Of a stretch of 64,000 bases of DNA, positions 9,790 to 17,298 are shown in pieces. Under the pieces are notes generated by a model, which made no database searches, had not been told where the DNA came from, and saw only the letters and a program-made list of their open reading frames with translations. The stretch's first letter is position 1, and each line of letters opens with the position of its first letter. The stretch is taken from the NCBI GenBank assembly GCA_037132075.1, contig JBAXPV010000016.1, positions 24,251 to 88,250 on the forward strand, given 5' to 3'. The stretch comes from JBAXPV01 sp037132075 (GTDB taxonomy: Bacteria > Bacteroidota > Bacteroidia > Bacteroidales > CAIXZF01). The position numbers and the translations under genes were made by a program.

Positions 9790-10950
9790 TTATAATTTAG
9801 TGATAGTCACTTGTCCATGACCACTGTTGCTGCCTGCAGTGTTTAATTGATTTCCCCCATCGTTATAGGAACCGCCACCGCCTGAGCCAGCATCCCCGCC
9901 GCCGCCACCACCGGAATATCCGCCGCCACCGCCGCCATCATATCCTCCGGCTCCACCAAATCCGCCATCCCGGCAATCACCGACTGATGCTCCTGTGCCT
10001 CCCGTACCACCGGCTGCGCCTCCTGTAAAAGAAACACCTCCGGTGCTTATTGGCCCATAACTGCTTGTGCTTCCTTGTGTATCCCCACCTGAGCCCGTTA
10101 GCCCTCCGCCACCTGATCCGCCCTGGTAGCCAGTGTTGCATGAGCCTGTGCCACCAGAGCCACCACTACCGCCAGGTCCGCCACTATCGCCAGTACCGCT
10201 GCCTCCCGAAGTTGTTGTTAATCCATGCCCGCCTACTTGTCCGGCGGTACTTAGCCGTGTTGTGGCACCACCACCGCCACCGGCTATGATCAGGGGGCCG
10301 TTGCTGGAAGTGGTAACAAAAGATCCACCGCCTCCTGAACCGCCTGCAGTTTGTGGATAGGCGCTGCCTGTATAATCATCCACTGTTCCGTCCAAACCAC
10401 GCTGCCCGACAACGATTTTCAATACCTGTCCTGCGGTTAATGAGAAATCTCCCCTGCTGATAGAACTTCCATTCCCAAGGCCTGTTACATTACCATCAAT
10501 ACTTGCGCCGGAACTCGTAATGTTATAGGCTGAAGATGAAGTCACTGTTGGGTTGGTTGGCGAATAATAAGTTGAAAAATAATAACTTCCGCTCCAACTG
10601 CCAAATGATACTGAAGTGATGCCATATTGGGTGCAACTGCTATAAGACGAAAGTCCTGCAGAAATCACAACACGAACAATATACTGTGAGCCGATACTAA
10701 ATCCGTATTGGTGTATTGCCGCATAACTGACACGGGAATCATCAGTGTACGTGGTACATCCCCATAAGCCCCCGCTTGCCGTAGTTGTAATCAGGACATC
10801 ATAGGAGCTTCCATTATTACCACGATAGCCAGTCATTCCACCTGGGTCGGAGATCACTGTTTGCCCCTGCAATTGCCCTGACAGAAAAACCAAAATAATC
10901 ACTTGAAAAATAAACCGCTTGGAACTGAGCCTGAAAATGTGCTGTTTCAT
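9790..10950 (-). CDS. Secreted LCCL-like plus ALK-type glycine-rich protein
   Basis: A 386-residue exported protein. The ATG at 10950 was chosen because it begins directly with a signal peptide (MKQHIFRLSSKRF, ending LQGQ); the frame is open 21 codons further upstream. Residues of about 30-150 resemble an LCCL domain: GLWGCTTYTDDSRVSYAAIH, then GITSVSFGSWSGSYYF. Residues of about 180-386 are glycine-rich with LTAGQVLKIVVGQRG, GGGGSFV, LIIAGGGGGA, GGGGYSGGGGGG and a final GHGQVTITKL. This is the pattern of the glycine-rich domain found in ALK/LTK receptors and in bacterial surface proteins. It is the first gene of the exported-protein run. A structural or adhesive role is inferred. Strong glycine bias produces long spurious antisense reading frames here. 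Confidence 0.8.
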   Translation of the reverse strand: MKQHIFRLSSKRFIFQVIILVFLSGQLQGQTVISDPGGMTGYRGNNGSSYDVLITTTASGGLWGCTTYTDDSRVSYAAIHQYGFSIGSQYIVRVVISAGLSSYSSCTQYGITSVSFGSWSGSYYFSTYYSPTNPTVTSSSAYNITSSGASIDGNVTGLGNGSSISRGDFSLTAGQVLKIVVGQRGLDGTVDDYTGSAYPQTAGGSGGGGSFVTTSSNGPLIIAGGGGGATTRLSTAGQVGGHGLTTTSGGSGTGDSGGPGGSGGSGGTGSCNTGYQGGSGGGGLTGSGGDTQGSTSSYGPISTGGVSFTGGAAGGTGGTGASVGDCRDGGFGGAGGYDGGGGGGYSGGGGGGDAGSGGGGSYNDGGNQLNTAGSNSGHGQVTITKL

Positions 10951-11085
10951 ATAAAAAATCCCCATTTTTTTTAAATATATAGAACACAGATTGTATTTCT
11001 CAGATGATAGCAAATCATCATTTTACGAGCTGTATTTATATACAAGCAAAAAGAAAGATTTTTTCTATTTTTTTATGTAAAGTAA

Positions 11086-11127
11086 TTCCTGATTTTGTGT
11101 AGGATTTTTCCTACAAGAAATCAGGAA
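11086..11127. terminator. Long inverted repeat between lipoprotein gene and exported operon
   Basis: Two nested stems can be paired by eye: 11086-11095 with 11118-11127 (10 bp) and 11098-11104 with 11109-11115 (7 bp), with a 4-nt loop. The hairpin lies downstream of the minus-strand lipoprotein gene and upstream of the exported operon. The U-tract on the minus strand is poor, so it may be a terminator or a 5' leader structure. Confidence 0.4.
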
Positions 11128-11230
11128 ATAGAAAAGCAAGCATAAGCGAAAATGCTTGATTTACAGTTACTTATAAAGAAAATTCAATTTGGATAATGAC
11201 AGGAAAGAATGCTTTGTCTCCTTACAAATC

Positions 11231-12253
11231 CTAGAACCCCAAATTCATGCTTTTAATTTGAGCCTGGGTAAGGTCGTTCAGCTTAAAAGAACGGAGCTCA
11301 TGATAACGGCTGGAAAAGATCCCGGTAGCATCCTGGGTGATCGCGCCGCTGGCGTTCGTAACGTTCGTATAATCAGGCTTTTCCTGCACAAGACTGGTCG
11401 AAGGAGCCGCAACATCAAGGTAGGTGCTGAATTCATCAGAAGCGACGTAAACAAAAAGCTCAAGAGCACCATAATCGGCAGTGGAATGACCCTTTTGTCC
11501 GATATAACGCTTTAAACTCGCGTCAACCGGGATCTTCTGCGCAAGAAGATCGAAAAAATATGCATTGGTATATTGCTGTGTCATCACCTCGCCACCAATA
11601 TTGCCTACGGAACTTGTGGTGGGAAACTGCCAGTCTATGCTATGATAGACTGTGTCAGTTGTGCCAGGCTTGACCTCCTTGTAATGAAAACGCATCAGCA
11701 CCTGGTGTTTCTTTCCATTCACAGATGACTTCCAAACAATAGATCCGGGAACTGCAGAGGTGAATCCTATCGAGGGAGGCTTTGGCTTGGTGATTTCAAA
11801 AGAAGACTCAAGTATCGTTTTGGAATGTATGGTCTTTCCGGTCTTTTTGTTGGTGATGACAAGCTTGAAAGTGTCAGTCTTGTATTGATTCAGGATCGTT
11901 TTCATATTCGCCTTATACAATACCTGTTTTGGGGCATAAAAAACTCCTGAGTCTTTGTTATAAATAGTCGTTGTGTCGAAAGTGACAGAATCAAGGAAGT
12001 TTCCCTTTTTGTAATGAATCTTTACATCCAGCGCATTTCCATAGCTGCTGGAGTCCTCCTCCTTTGCCATCAGCATCACATCGCCATCGCCAAGAAACGC
12101 TTTGTTGATTTTCAGAAAGGTAACACTATCCGATTGATCCAGAAGCCCATAAACAATTGTGATGTCTTTGTAGCCGGAAGTGCTGTCAAATTCAGTAGTA
12201 CATGCAAACAGCATGATACTTAGAAAGGATAGAAGGATAAACGCTTTTTTCAC
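11231..12253 (-). CDS. Putative DUF4249-like outer-membrane lipoprotein
   Basis: A 340-residue protein with a lipoprotein signal (MKKAFILLSFLSIMLFAC; lipobox L-F-A-C at 15-18). The mature part starts with ITIVYGLLDQSDSVTFLKI, similar in style to DUF4249 proteins, which are Bacteroidota lipoproteins often found near TonB-dependent receptors. No receptor gene is adjacent here. The start codon is GTG (12251-12253); no upstream ATG exists in the open frame, and the next in-frame Met is inside the signal peptide. A -7 box lies only about 5 nt from the GTG. Function is unknown and the family assignment is tentative. Confidence 0.75.
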   Translation of the reverse strand: MKKAFILLSFLSIMLFACTTEFDSTSGYKDITIVYGLLDQSDSVTFLKINKAFLGDGDVMLMAKEEDSSSYGNALDVKIHYKKGNFLDSVTFDTTTIYNKDSGVFYAPKQVLYKANMKTILNQYKTDTFKLVITNKKTGKTIHSKTILESSFEITKPKPPSIGFTSAVPGSIVWKSSVNGKKHQVLMRFHYKEVKPGTTDTVYHSIDWQFPTTSSVGNIGGEVMTQQYTNAYFFDLLAQKIPVDASLKRYIGQKGHSTADYGALELFVYVASDEFSTYLDVAAPSTSLVQEKPDYTNVTNASGAITQDATGIFSSRYHELRSFKLNDLTQAQIKSMNLGF

Positions 12254-12257
12254 CGGG

Positions 12258-12265
12258 CAAAGATA
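12258..12265 (-). promoter_or_regulatory. Candidate -7 box of the lipoprotein gene
   Basis: The minus strand reads TATCTTTG, an exact match to the Bacteroidota -7 consensus TAnnTTTG. No TTTG -33 element is found at the usual distance. It ends 5 nt before the GTG start, which would give a nearly leaderless transcript. Confidence 0.45.
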
Positions 12266-12308
12266 AGGGTTTTGCTATTTGGTTTATGTAAATTATAGCT
12301 GATCTGAT

Positions 12309-13406
12309 TTATTTTGGCGCTATACGCACCAGATAAACCCCCAGTAAGCCAAACAGCACGATAGGAAACCATACTGCAAGGAATGGCGAGAGATTTCCAT
12401 TGACAGCAAAAGTATTGGAAATCTGCATAAACAGTATAAAAGCAAAGCTGATGGTGATGCCAAAACCCAGGTGCATCCCGATCCCACCTCTGATCTTCCG
12501 GCTTGATAAGGCTACCCCGATAAAGGTAAGAACGATCGTGGCAAAAGGAGAGGCGATTCGACGATTTTTCTCAATCTCAAACTCAATCACATTTTCCGCC
12601 CCTTTCATCTTTTCTGAGTTAATGAATTTACGCAATTCCCAGAAACCCATTGTTTTTGCGTTTTCTACACTGATATGAAGTTCTTCAGGCCTGAATCCCA
12701 GGACCGTATCGATTTTCTCACCCCTGGAAATGCGCTCTTTCATCCCATCAATTCTCCTCAGGAAATACTTTTCAATAGTCCATCGTTGCCTGAGGCTGTC
12801 CCATACAATTTCATCAGAAGTCATCTTGTAAAATAAGCCGGTTTCGTTGATTTTCTCGAGGGTAAAACGATAGCCTGTTCTGCGGTATGGGTTAAAGTTC
12901 TCGAGATAAATAAAGGTTCCCGGGCTGATTTGCATATGGATATCTACCTCGCTGTTTTTATTCACGTTTTTGATGTACCTGCTTTCAAAAAGCATGAGGT
13001 TTTTGTTGGTTTGAGGGATCACGAAGTTTGTGAGCATGAACGACATCAGGGCAATAACCATGGCAGCAATCAGGTATGGCCTCAAGAGGCGGTTGAAGCT
13101 CAGTCCGCTACTCAGAATGGCAACAATTTCGGTATTTCCGGCCATCTTCGAAGTAAAAAAGATAACCGAGATAAAGGTGAATAAGGCCGAGAATAGATTG
13201 ACGAAATAGGGGATGAAATTGAGATAATAGTCGAAGATTATCGCCTTTACCGGGGCTGCCTTTTCGATGAAGTCGTCGACTTTCTCTGAGATGTCAAATA
13301 TGATGACGATGATGAGGATCAGCGTGATGGCATAAAAGAATGTCCCCAGGAATTTCCTGATGATATACAGGTCGAGTATTTTGAGTCGAAAAATATTCTT
13401 GAACAT
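12309..13406 (-). CDS. LptF/LptG family permease
   Basis: A 365-residue inner-membrane protein of the YjgP/YjgQ (LptF/LptG) family, the membrane subunit of the ABC system that extracts lipopolysaccharide for transport to the outer membrane. The N-terminus has LDLYIIRKFLGTFFYAI, followed by two more hydrophobic helices, a periplasmic beta-rich part (about 120-270, jellyroll-like) and three C-terminal helices, the usual arrangement. FFTSKMAGNTEIVAILSSG matches the conserved region after helix 3. The ATG at 13406 was chosen because it lies 5 nt after the tgt stop; a longer frame would overlap tgt. It is the second gene of a tgt-permease pair, an order common in Bacteroidota. No LptB gene is nearby. 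Confidence 0.9.
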   Translation of the reverse strand: MFKNIFRLKILDLYIIRKFLGTFFYAITLILIIVIIFDISEKVDDFIEKAAPVKAIIFDYYLNFIPYFVNLFSALFTFISVIFFTSKMAGNTEIVAILSSGLSFNRLLRPYLIAAMVIALMSFMLTNFVIPQTNKNLMLFESRYIKNVNKNSEVDIHMQISPGTFIYLENFNPYRRTGYRFTLEKINETGLFYKMTSDEIVWDSLRQRWTIEKYFLRRIDGMKERISRGEKIDTVLGFRPEELHISVENAKTMGFWELRKFINSEKMKGAENVIEFEIEKNRRIASPFATIVLTFIGVALSSRKIRGGIGMHLGFGITISFAFILFMQISNTFAVNGNLSPFLAVWFPIVLFGLLGVYLVRIAPK

Positions 13407-13411
13407 CAGGA

Positions 13412-14542
13412 TTAGACTCTTTGCTGAAGTTTGGTGACCATGACATTCTTCCATCCGGCGAACGTCCCTTCCGTGATTTTCTCCCTCACTTCTTTCATCA
13501 GGTTCAGGTAAAAGCCGAGGTTGTGCACTGTGGCGATCATCGGGCCGAGCATTTCCCCGGCCACAAAGAGATGCCTGACAAAAGCACGGCTATAGGCCTG
13601 GTCTACAAAAGAAGTCCCTTCCGGATCAAGCGGGCTGTGGTCATTTTTCCATTTTTCGTTTTTCATATTGAGGATCCCCTGGCTCGTGAACAACATCCCG
13701 TTGCGCCCGTTCCGGGTCGGCATCACACAATCGAACATGTCGATGCCAAGCGCAATGCATTCCAGAAGGTTCGCAGGTGTCCCAACACCCATCAGGTAAC
13801 GGGGTTTGTCGGCCGGTAGTATGGCACAAACTTTCTCCGTCATCTCATACATCATCTCCGCAGGCTCTCCCACCGACAAACCTCCTATGGCATTGCCTTC
13901 GGCGCCGGTTTCCGCAATCACTTCTGCAGATTTCATCCGCAGATCGCCGTAAACACTCCCCTGGACAATAGGAAAGAAGCTCTGTGAATGACCATAAAGC
14001 GGTTCTGTGTTCTGAAAATGGTGCCAGGCACGCTTCAGCCAACGGTGTGTCAGGTCTAGCGACTTACTCGCATAGTCGTAATCACAGGGGTATGGCGTAC
14101 ATTCATCCAGCGCCATGATGATGTCACCACCTATAATGCGCTGTGTGTCAACAGTATTCTCAGGAGTGAAGCTGTGACGACTGCCATCAATGTGGGATTG
14201 AAAAATAACTCCGTCCTCTTTGATTTTACGGGTACCTGCCAGCGAAAAGACCTGGTAACCCCCACTGTCGGTCAGGATCGCCCGGTCCCATCCATTGAAT
14301 TTATGAAGACCACCGGCTGCCGACAAAACGTCAAGACCCGGTCGCAAAAAAAGGTGATAGGTGTTTCCCAGCATGATTTTCGCATCAAGCTTGTCCTTCA
14401 GATCGTTGATATGGAGCGCCTTAACCGCGCCCGCCGTGCCAACTGGCATGAAGACCGGAGTCTGGATGCTGCCATGATCGGTCAGGATCTCGCCTCTTCG
14501 GGCAGCGCTGGCAGTATCATGGTCGAGTATCCTGAATTTCAT
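13412..14542 (-). CDS. tgt: tRNA-guanine transglycosylase
   Basis: A 376-residue enzyme exchanging guanine 34 for a queuosine precursor in GUN-anticodon tRNAs. Visible motifs are RAILTDSGGYQVFSL (substrate-site Asp), IIMALDECTPYP, IVQGSVYGDLR, GGLSVGEP and DMFDCVMPTRNGRNG, whose Asp corresponds to the nucleophile of the family. Near the C-terminus, where most bacterial enzymes carry a CxCxxC...H zinc site, this protein has SFVDQAYSRAFVRHLF with no cysteines. I recall a similar form in other Bacteroidota. The downstream permease gene is probably cotranscribed. A -7 box lies 54 nt upstream of the ATG. Confidence 0.96.
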   Translation of the reverse strand: MKFRILDHDTASAARRGEILTDHGSIQTPVFMPVGTAGAVKALHINDLKDKLDAKIMLGNTYHLFLRPGLDVLSAAGGLHKFNGWDRAILTDSGGYQVFSLAGTRKIKEDGVIFQSHIDGSRHSFTPENTVDTQRIIGGDIIMALDECTPYPCDYDYASKSLDLTHRWLKRAWHHFQNTEPLYGHSQSFFPIVQGSVYGDLRMKSAEVIAETGAEGNAIGGLSVGEPAEMMYEMTEKVCAILPADKPRYLMGVGTPANLLECIALGIDMFDCVMPTRNGRNGMLFTSQGILNMKNEKWKNDHSPLDPEGTSFVDQAYSRAFVRHLFVAGEMLGPMIATVHNLGFYLNLMKEVREKITEGTFAGWKNVMVTKLQQRV

Positions 14543-14595
14543 GGGGATAAGGTTCTGAATAAAAATGATTTGTGAGGAAGAAGTAAAAAAACGGG

Positions 14596-14603
14596 CAAAG
14601 ATA
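14596..14603 (-). promoter_or_regulatory. Candidate -7 box of tgt
   Basis: The minus strand reads TATCTTTG, matching TAnnTTTG, and would give a leader of roughly 45 nt for tgt. No clear -33 TTTG was found. It is divergent from the box at 14627. Confidence 0.5.
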
Positions 14604-14626
14604 AGTCTTATTCCCGTAGAATCTGA

Positions 14627-14634
14627 TACTTTTG
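14627..14634 (+). promoter_or_regulatory. Candidate -7 box of glycosyltransferase operon
   Basis: TACTTTTG matches TAnnTTTG. It ends 10 nt before the ATG at 14644 and 25 nt before the in-frame ATG at 14659. The usual leader length in this window favours the second start slightly. Confidence 0.45.
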
Positions 14635-14643
14635 CCAGCTCAT

Positions 14644-15786
14644 ATGGAAAGCTTTTGGATGGACCCGGCCTTTTTCCGGACCTTTTTGTTTTGTGTCTTC
14701 ATCGCCTTTGCTGTCGCCGCCCTTGTTCAGTTGATTTTCTTCTGGGGTGTCTTCAGTCGCCTTGCGTTTTACAAGAAGAAACAACCGCCGGCAGCTCAGA
14801 AACCTGTTTCTATCGTCATCTGCGCCCGCAATGAATACCTCCACCTGAAAAAGAACCTTCCCATCATCATGGATCAGGAATATCCTGATTTTGAGGTTGT
14901 CGTCGTCAACGACTCCTCTGATGATGATACAGAATTTTTGCTGAAAGCTTTCATGGAGCAATATCCCCGCTTGAGTGTGGTTCATTTCAGGGAAAACAGG
15001 AACTTCTTCTCAGGGAAAAAATTCCCGCTCGCACTGGGCATCAAATCAGCAAAACATGATACTATCCTCCTGACAGAAGCCGATTGCCGTCCTTCTTCAG
15101 CCTTTTGGCTTCGTAATATGCAAAATGCATACAGCGATTCTGCCAATATGGTGCTGGGCTATTCCAGGATTGAACAAAACAAAGGCTTGTTCGACAAGAT
15201 GATACGTTTCGACGCTGTCTTCCGGGCTATGAAATATCTTTCGTATGCCATGGCCGGGATGCCTTATACGGGAGTCGGGAAAAACCTCAGCTATACCAAA
15301 ACCTTGTTTTACAAGAGCAAAGGCTTTATCTCTCACTATACCATTCGTTTCGGGGATGATGACCTCTTCGTCAACCGCAATGCCAGCGCACTCGCTACCC
15401 GTGTCGAGCTAAGCCCCGAATCACATACCGTGTCAACTACCACCTATACCTTCAGCCGTTGGGTGAAAAAGAGAAAACGACAATTGACCACTGCACGTTA
15501 TTATAGCAAAAAACACAAATTCATCCTGGGCAGTTTCACCATGACCCAATTGCTGTTTTATCTTTGTTTTATCCCTTTGGTCATATGGAAAGTAGAATTA
15601 TATATAGTGTTGGGACTTTTTGGCCTTCGCATGGCCTCAGCGCTCATTGTGTTTAAAAGGTGTATGAAAACTTTACATGAGCAAAAATTGTTATTATATT
15701 TGCCCCTGTTTGAGTTGATGCTCGTGTTTTTGACACCGCTGCTTTCGCTCTCTGCCTCTGTTGTTAAACAAGATAAATGGAAGTAA
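14644..15786 (+). CDS. Membrane-associated family 2 glycosyltransferase
   Basis: A 380-residue protein with an N-terminal membrane helix (about 10-35), a GT-A domain (about 50-270) and two or three C-terminal helices. The domain shows SIVICARNEYLHLKKNLP, VVVNDSSDDDTE, TEADCRPSS in the place of the DxD region, GVGKNLSYTK, FGDDDLFVN and the motif RWVKKRKRQ, typical of GT2 processive-type enzymes. Donor and acceptor sugars are unknown. The start is uncertain: a TTG at 14632, ATG at 14644 and ATG at 14659 are in frame. It overlaps the sigma factor gene by 10 nt, so the two are translationally linked. Confidence 0.88.
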   Translation: MESFWMDPAFFRTFLFCVFIAFAVAALVQLIFFWGVFSRLAFYKKKQPPAAQKPVSIVICARNEYLHLKKNLPIIMDQEYPDFEVVVVNDSSDDDTEFLLKAFMEQYPRLSVVHFRENRNFFSGKKFPLALGIKSAKHDTILLTEADCRPSSAFWLRNMQNAYSDSANMVLGYSRIEQNKGLFDKMIRFDAVFRAMKYLSYAMAGMPYTGVGKNLSYTKTLFYKSKGFISHYTIRFGDDDLFVNRNASALATRVELSPESHTVSTTTYTFSRWVKKRKRQLTTARYYSKKHKFILGSFTMTQLLFYLCFIPLVIWKVELYIVLGLFGLRMASALIVFKRCMKTLHEQKLLLYLPLFELMLVFLTPLLSLSASVVKQDKWK

Positions 15787-16388
15787 ATTCCTTACTGACC
15801 GACAAAGCGATCCGTGATTTCAAGCTTGTAAAAAGGGCTCTTGACCAGGGTGACCAGTTTGCGTATGCTGAGTTAATGACGAACTACAGGGATTCTCTGT
15901 ATTTCATGATGCTCAAGATGACCAATGATCCGACAGATGCGGACGACCTTACCATCGAAGCCTTTGGTAAAGCTTTTAAGAATCTGCATCAGTATGCCCC
16001 GGAATATGCCTTCAGCACCTGGCTGTTTAAAATCGCTTCAAACAACTGTATCGACTTCATGCGTAAGAAAAAACGTTCGACATTTTCAATGGATCGTTCG
16101 TATTTCGAAAACCAGGAAGGCGAAGACCTGAGCAGTCGTATTCCTTCTGAACTCCTTGACCCGGAAGAGACTTATGTTAAAAAGCAAAAGATAAAACTGA
16201 TGCGCCAGGTCGTTGAGAAGCTGAAACCTCATTACCGCCAGCTGGTGGAGATGCGCTATTTCCAGGAGTTATCCTATGAGGAAATTGCCACTGAACTTGA
16301 GCTCCCGCTTGGAACCGTGAAGGCACAACTCTTCAGGGCTCGTGAGTTTTTATACAACATCCTGAAACATTCCCAGGATAAAATCTAG
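15777..16388 (+). CDS. ECF-type RNA polymerase sigma-70 factor
   Basis: A 203-residue sigma factor. Region 2 covers about residues 25-95 (AYAELMTNYRDSLYFMMLKM, DADDLTIEAFGKAFKNL, FSTWLFKIASNNCIDFMRK) and region 4 about 140-195 (RQLVEMRYFQELSYEEIA, LPLGTVKAQLFRAREFL, a helix-turn-helix for -35 recognition). The two are joined by a short acidic linker, as in ECF factors. The gene overlaps the 3' end of the glycosyltransferase by 10 nt. No anti-sigma factor is recognisable next to it; the next gene encodes a lipoprotein. The regulon is unknown. Confidence 0.93.
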   Translation: MEVNSLLTDKAIRDFKLVKRALDQGDQFAYAELMTNYRDSLYFMMLKMTNDPTDADDLTIEAFGKAFKNLHQYAPEYAFSTWLFKIASNNCIDFMRKKKRSTFSMDRSYFENQEGEDLSSRIPSELLDPEETYVKKQKIKLMRQVVEKLKPHYRQLVEMRYFQELSYEEIATELELPLGTVKAQLFRAREFLYNILKHSQDKI

Positions 16389-16432
16389 CGATATCTTCGA
16401 TTATTTCTTTAAACACCAAAAAAATAACAAAA

Positions 16433-17290
16433 ATGAGAACAAAACATTGGCTGATCATTTTAGCACTTGCCCTCCCCTTGGTTTGGAGCTGCAAACAAAA
16501 GGAACTTGACGCACTCAAAGGTGATAATCAGCGCTTAAGCGCCGAAACTGTAAAAAAAGACTCTACCATTAGCCTGCTGTTCAAGGCCTTCAACGAGATC
16601 GAGGAAAACCTCGAAGTGATTAAATCAAAACAAAGCGTGATTTCTCAATCAGCTTCTTCCAAAACAGAATTGAGTACCGATGCCCGTGAACGCATCAATA
16701 ACGACATTCAGTTCATCAATGACCTGATGGATAAAAACAAACGGAAGATCGCATCACTCAACAAACATTTAAAGAGTGCGAACCTGAAAATTGCAGAATT
16801 TGAGAAAGTCGTGGGACGTATGCAAAAACAAATCGATGATAAAGACATTGAGCTCAATGGCTTAAAAGACCAACTCGTGAAGATGAACTTTAAAGTCGAA
16901 GAGCTGAATGCCCGCGTTGACACCCTCGTTCAGGAAAGCCAGGGCAAGACGAAGATCATCGAAGGCCAGACCTCAGAACTCAATACAGCGTATTATGTTT
17001 TCGGCACGCAAAAAGAGTTTAAAGACAAAGGCATCGTCACCAAAGCCGGCGGATTGTTTGGCGGAAAGAAACTGGGCACCGACCTCGACCGTTCTTATTT
17101 CACGAAAATCGATATCACCAAGGTGAAAGAGATTCCGCTGAACTGTAAGAAAGCCAAGCTGCTCACCACCCATGCCACTGGCACATATACGCTGCAGCAA
17201 ACCGGCAAAAAAGTTGACAAGATCATCATCACCGATCCTGCGAAGTTCTGGGAAGTTTCCAAATACCTGGTCATCGAGATCGAACAATAA
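16433..17290 (+). CDS. Coiled-coil lipoprotein of unknown function
   Basis: A 285-residue protein with an export signal followed by a Cys (LPLVWSC at about 14-20), a probable lipobox with an unusual Trp at -2. Residues of about 22-180 form a long, charged, heptad-like coiled coil (for example KIAEFEKVVGRMQKQIDDKD). The C-terminal 100 residues are globular, starting NTAYYVFGTQKEF and containing GLFGGKKLG, a pattern I recall from conserved Bacteroidota lipoproteins but cannot assign to a function. It lies 44 nt after the sigma factor gene and 8 nt before hutU, so it may be part of the same operon. Likely anchored in the cell envelope. Confidence 0.8.
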   Translation: MRTKHWLIILALALPLVWSCKQKELDALKGDNQRLSAETVKKDSTISLLFKAFNEIEENLEVIKSKQSVISQSASSKTELSTDARERINNDIQFINDLMDKNKRKIASLNKHLKSANLKIAEFEKVVGRMQKQIDDKDIELNGLKDQLVKMNFKVEELNARVDTLVQESQGKTKIIEGQTSELNTAYYVFGTQKEFKDKGIVTKAGGLFGGKKLGTDLDRSYFTKIDITKVKEIPLNCKKAKLLTTHATGTYTLQQTGKKVDKIIITDPAKFWEVSKYLVIEIEQ

Positions 17291-17298
17291 TATTTCTT

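Noticed and set aside
9843..10360. Coding frames antisense to or overlapping the glycine-rich gene
   Set aside because: They arise from the glycine codon bias of the real gene, lack family features and have no promoter or conserved start.
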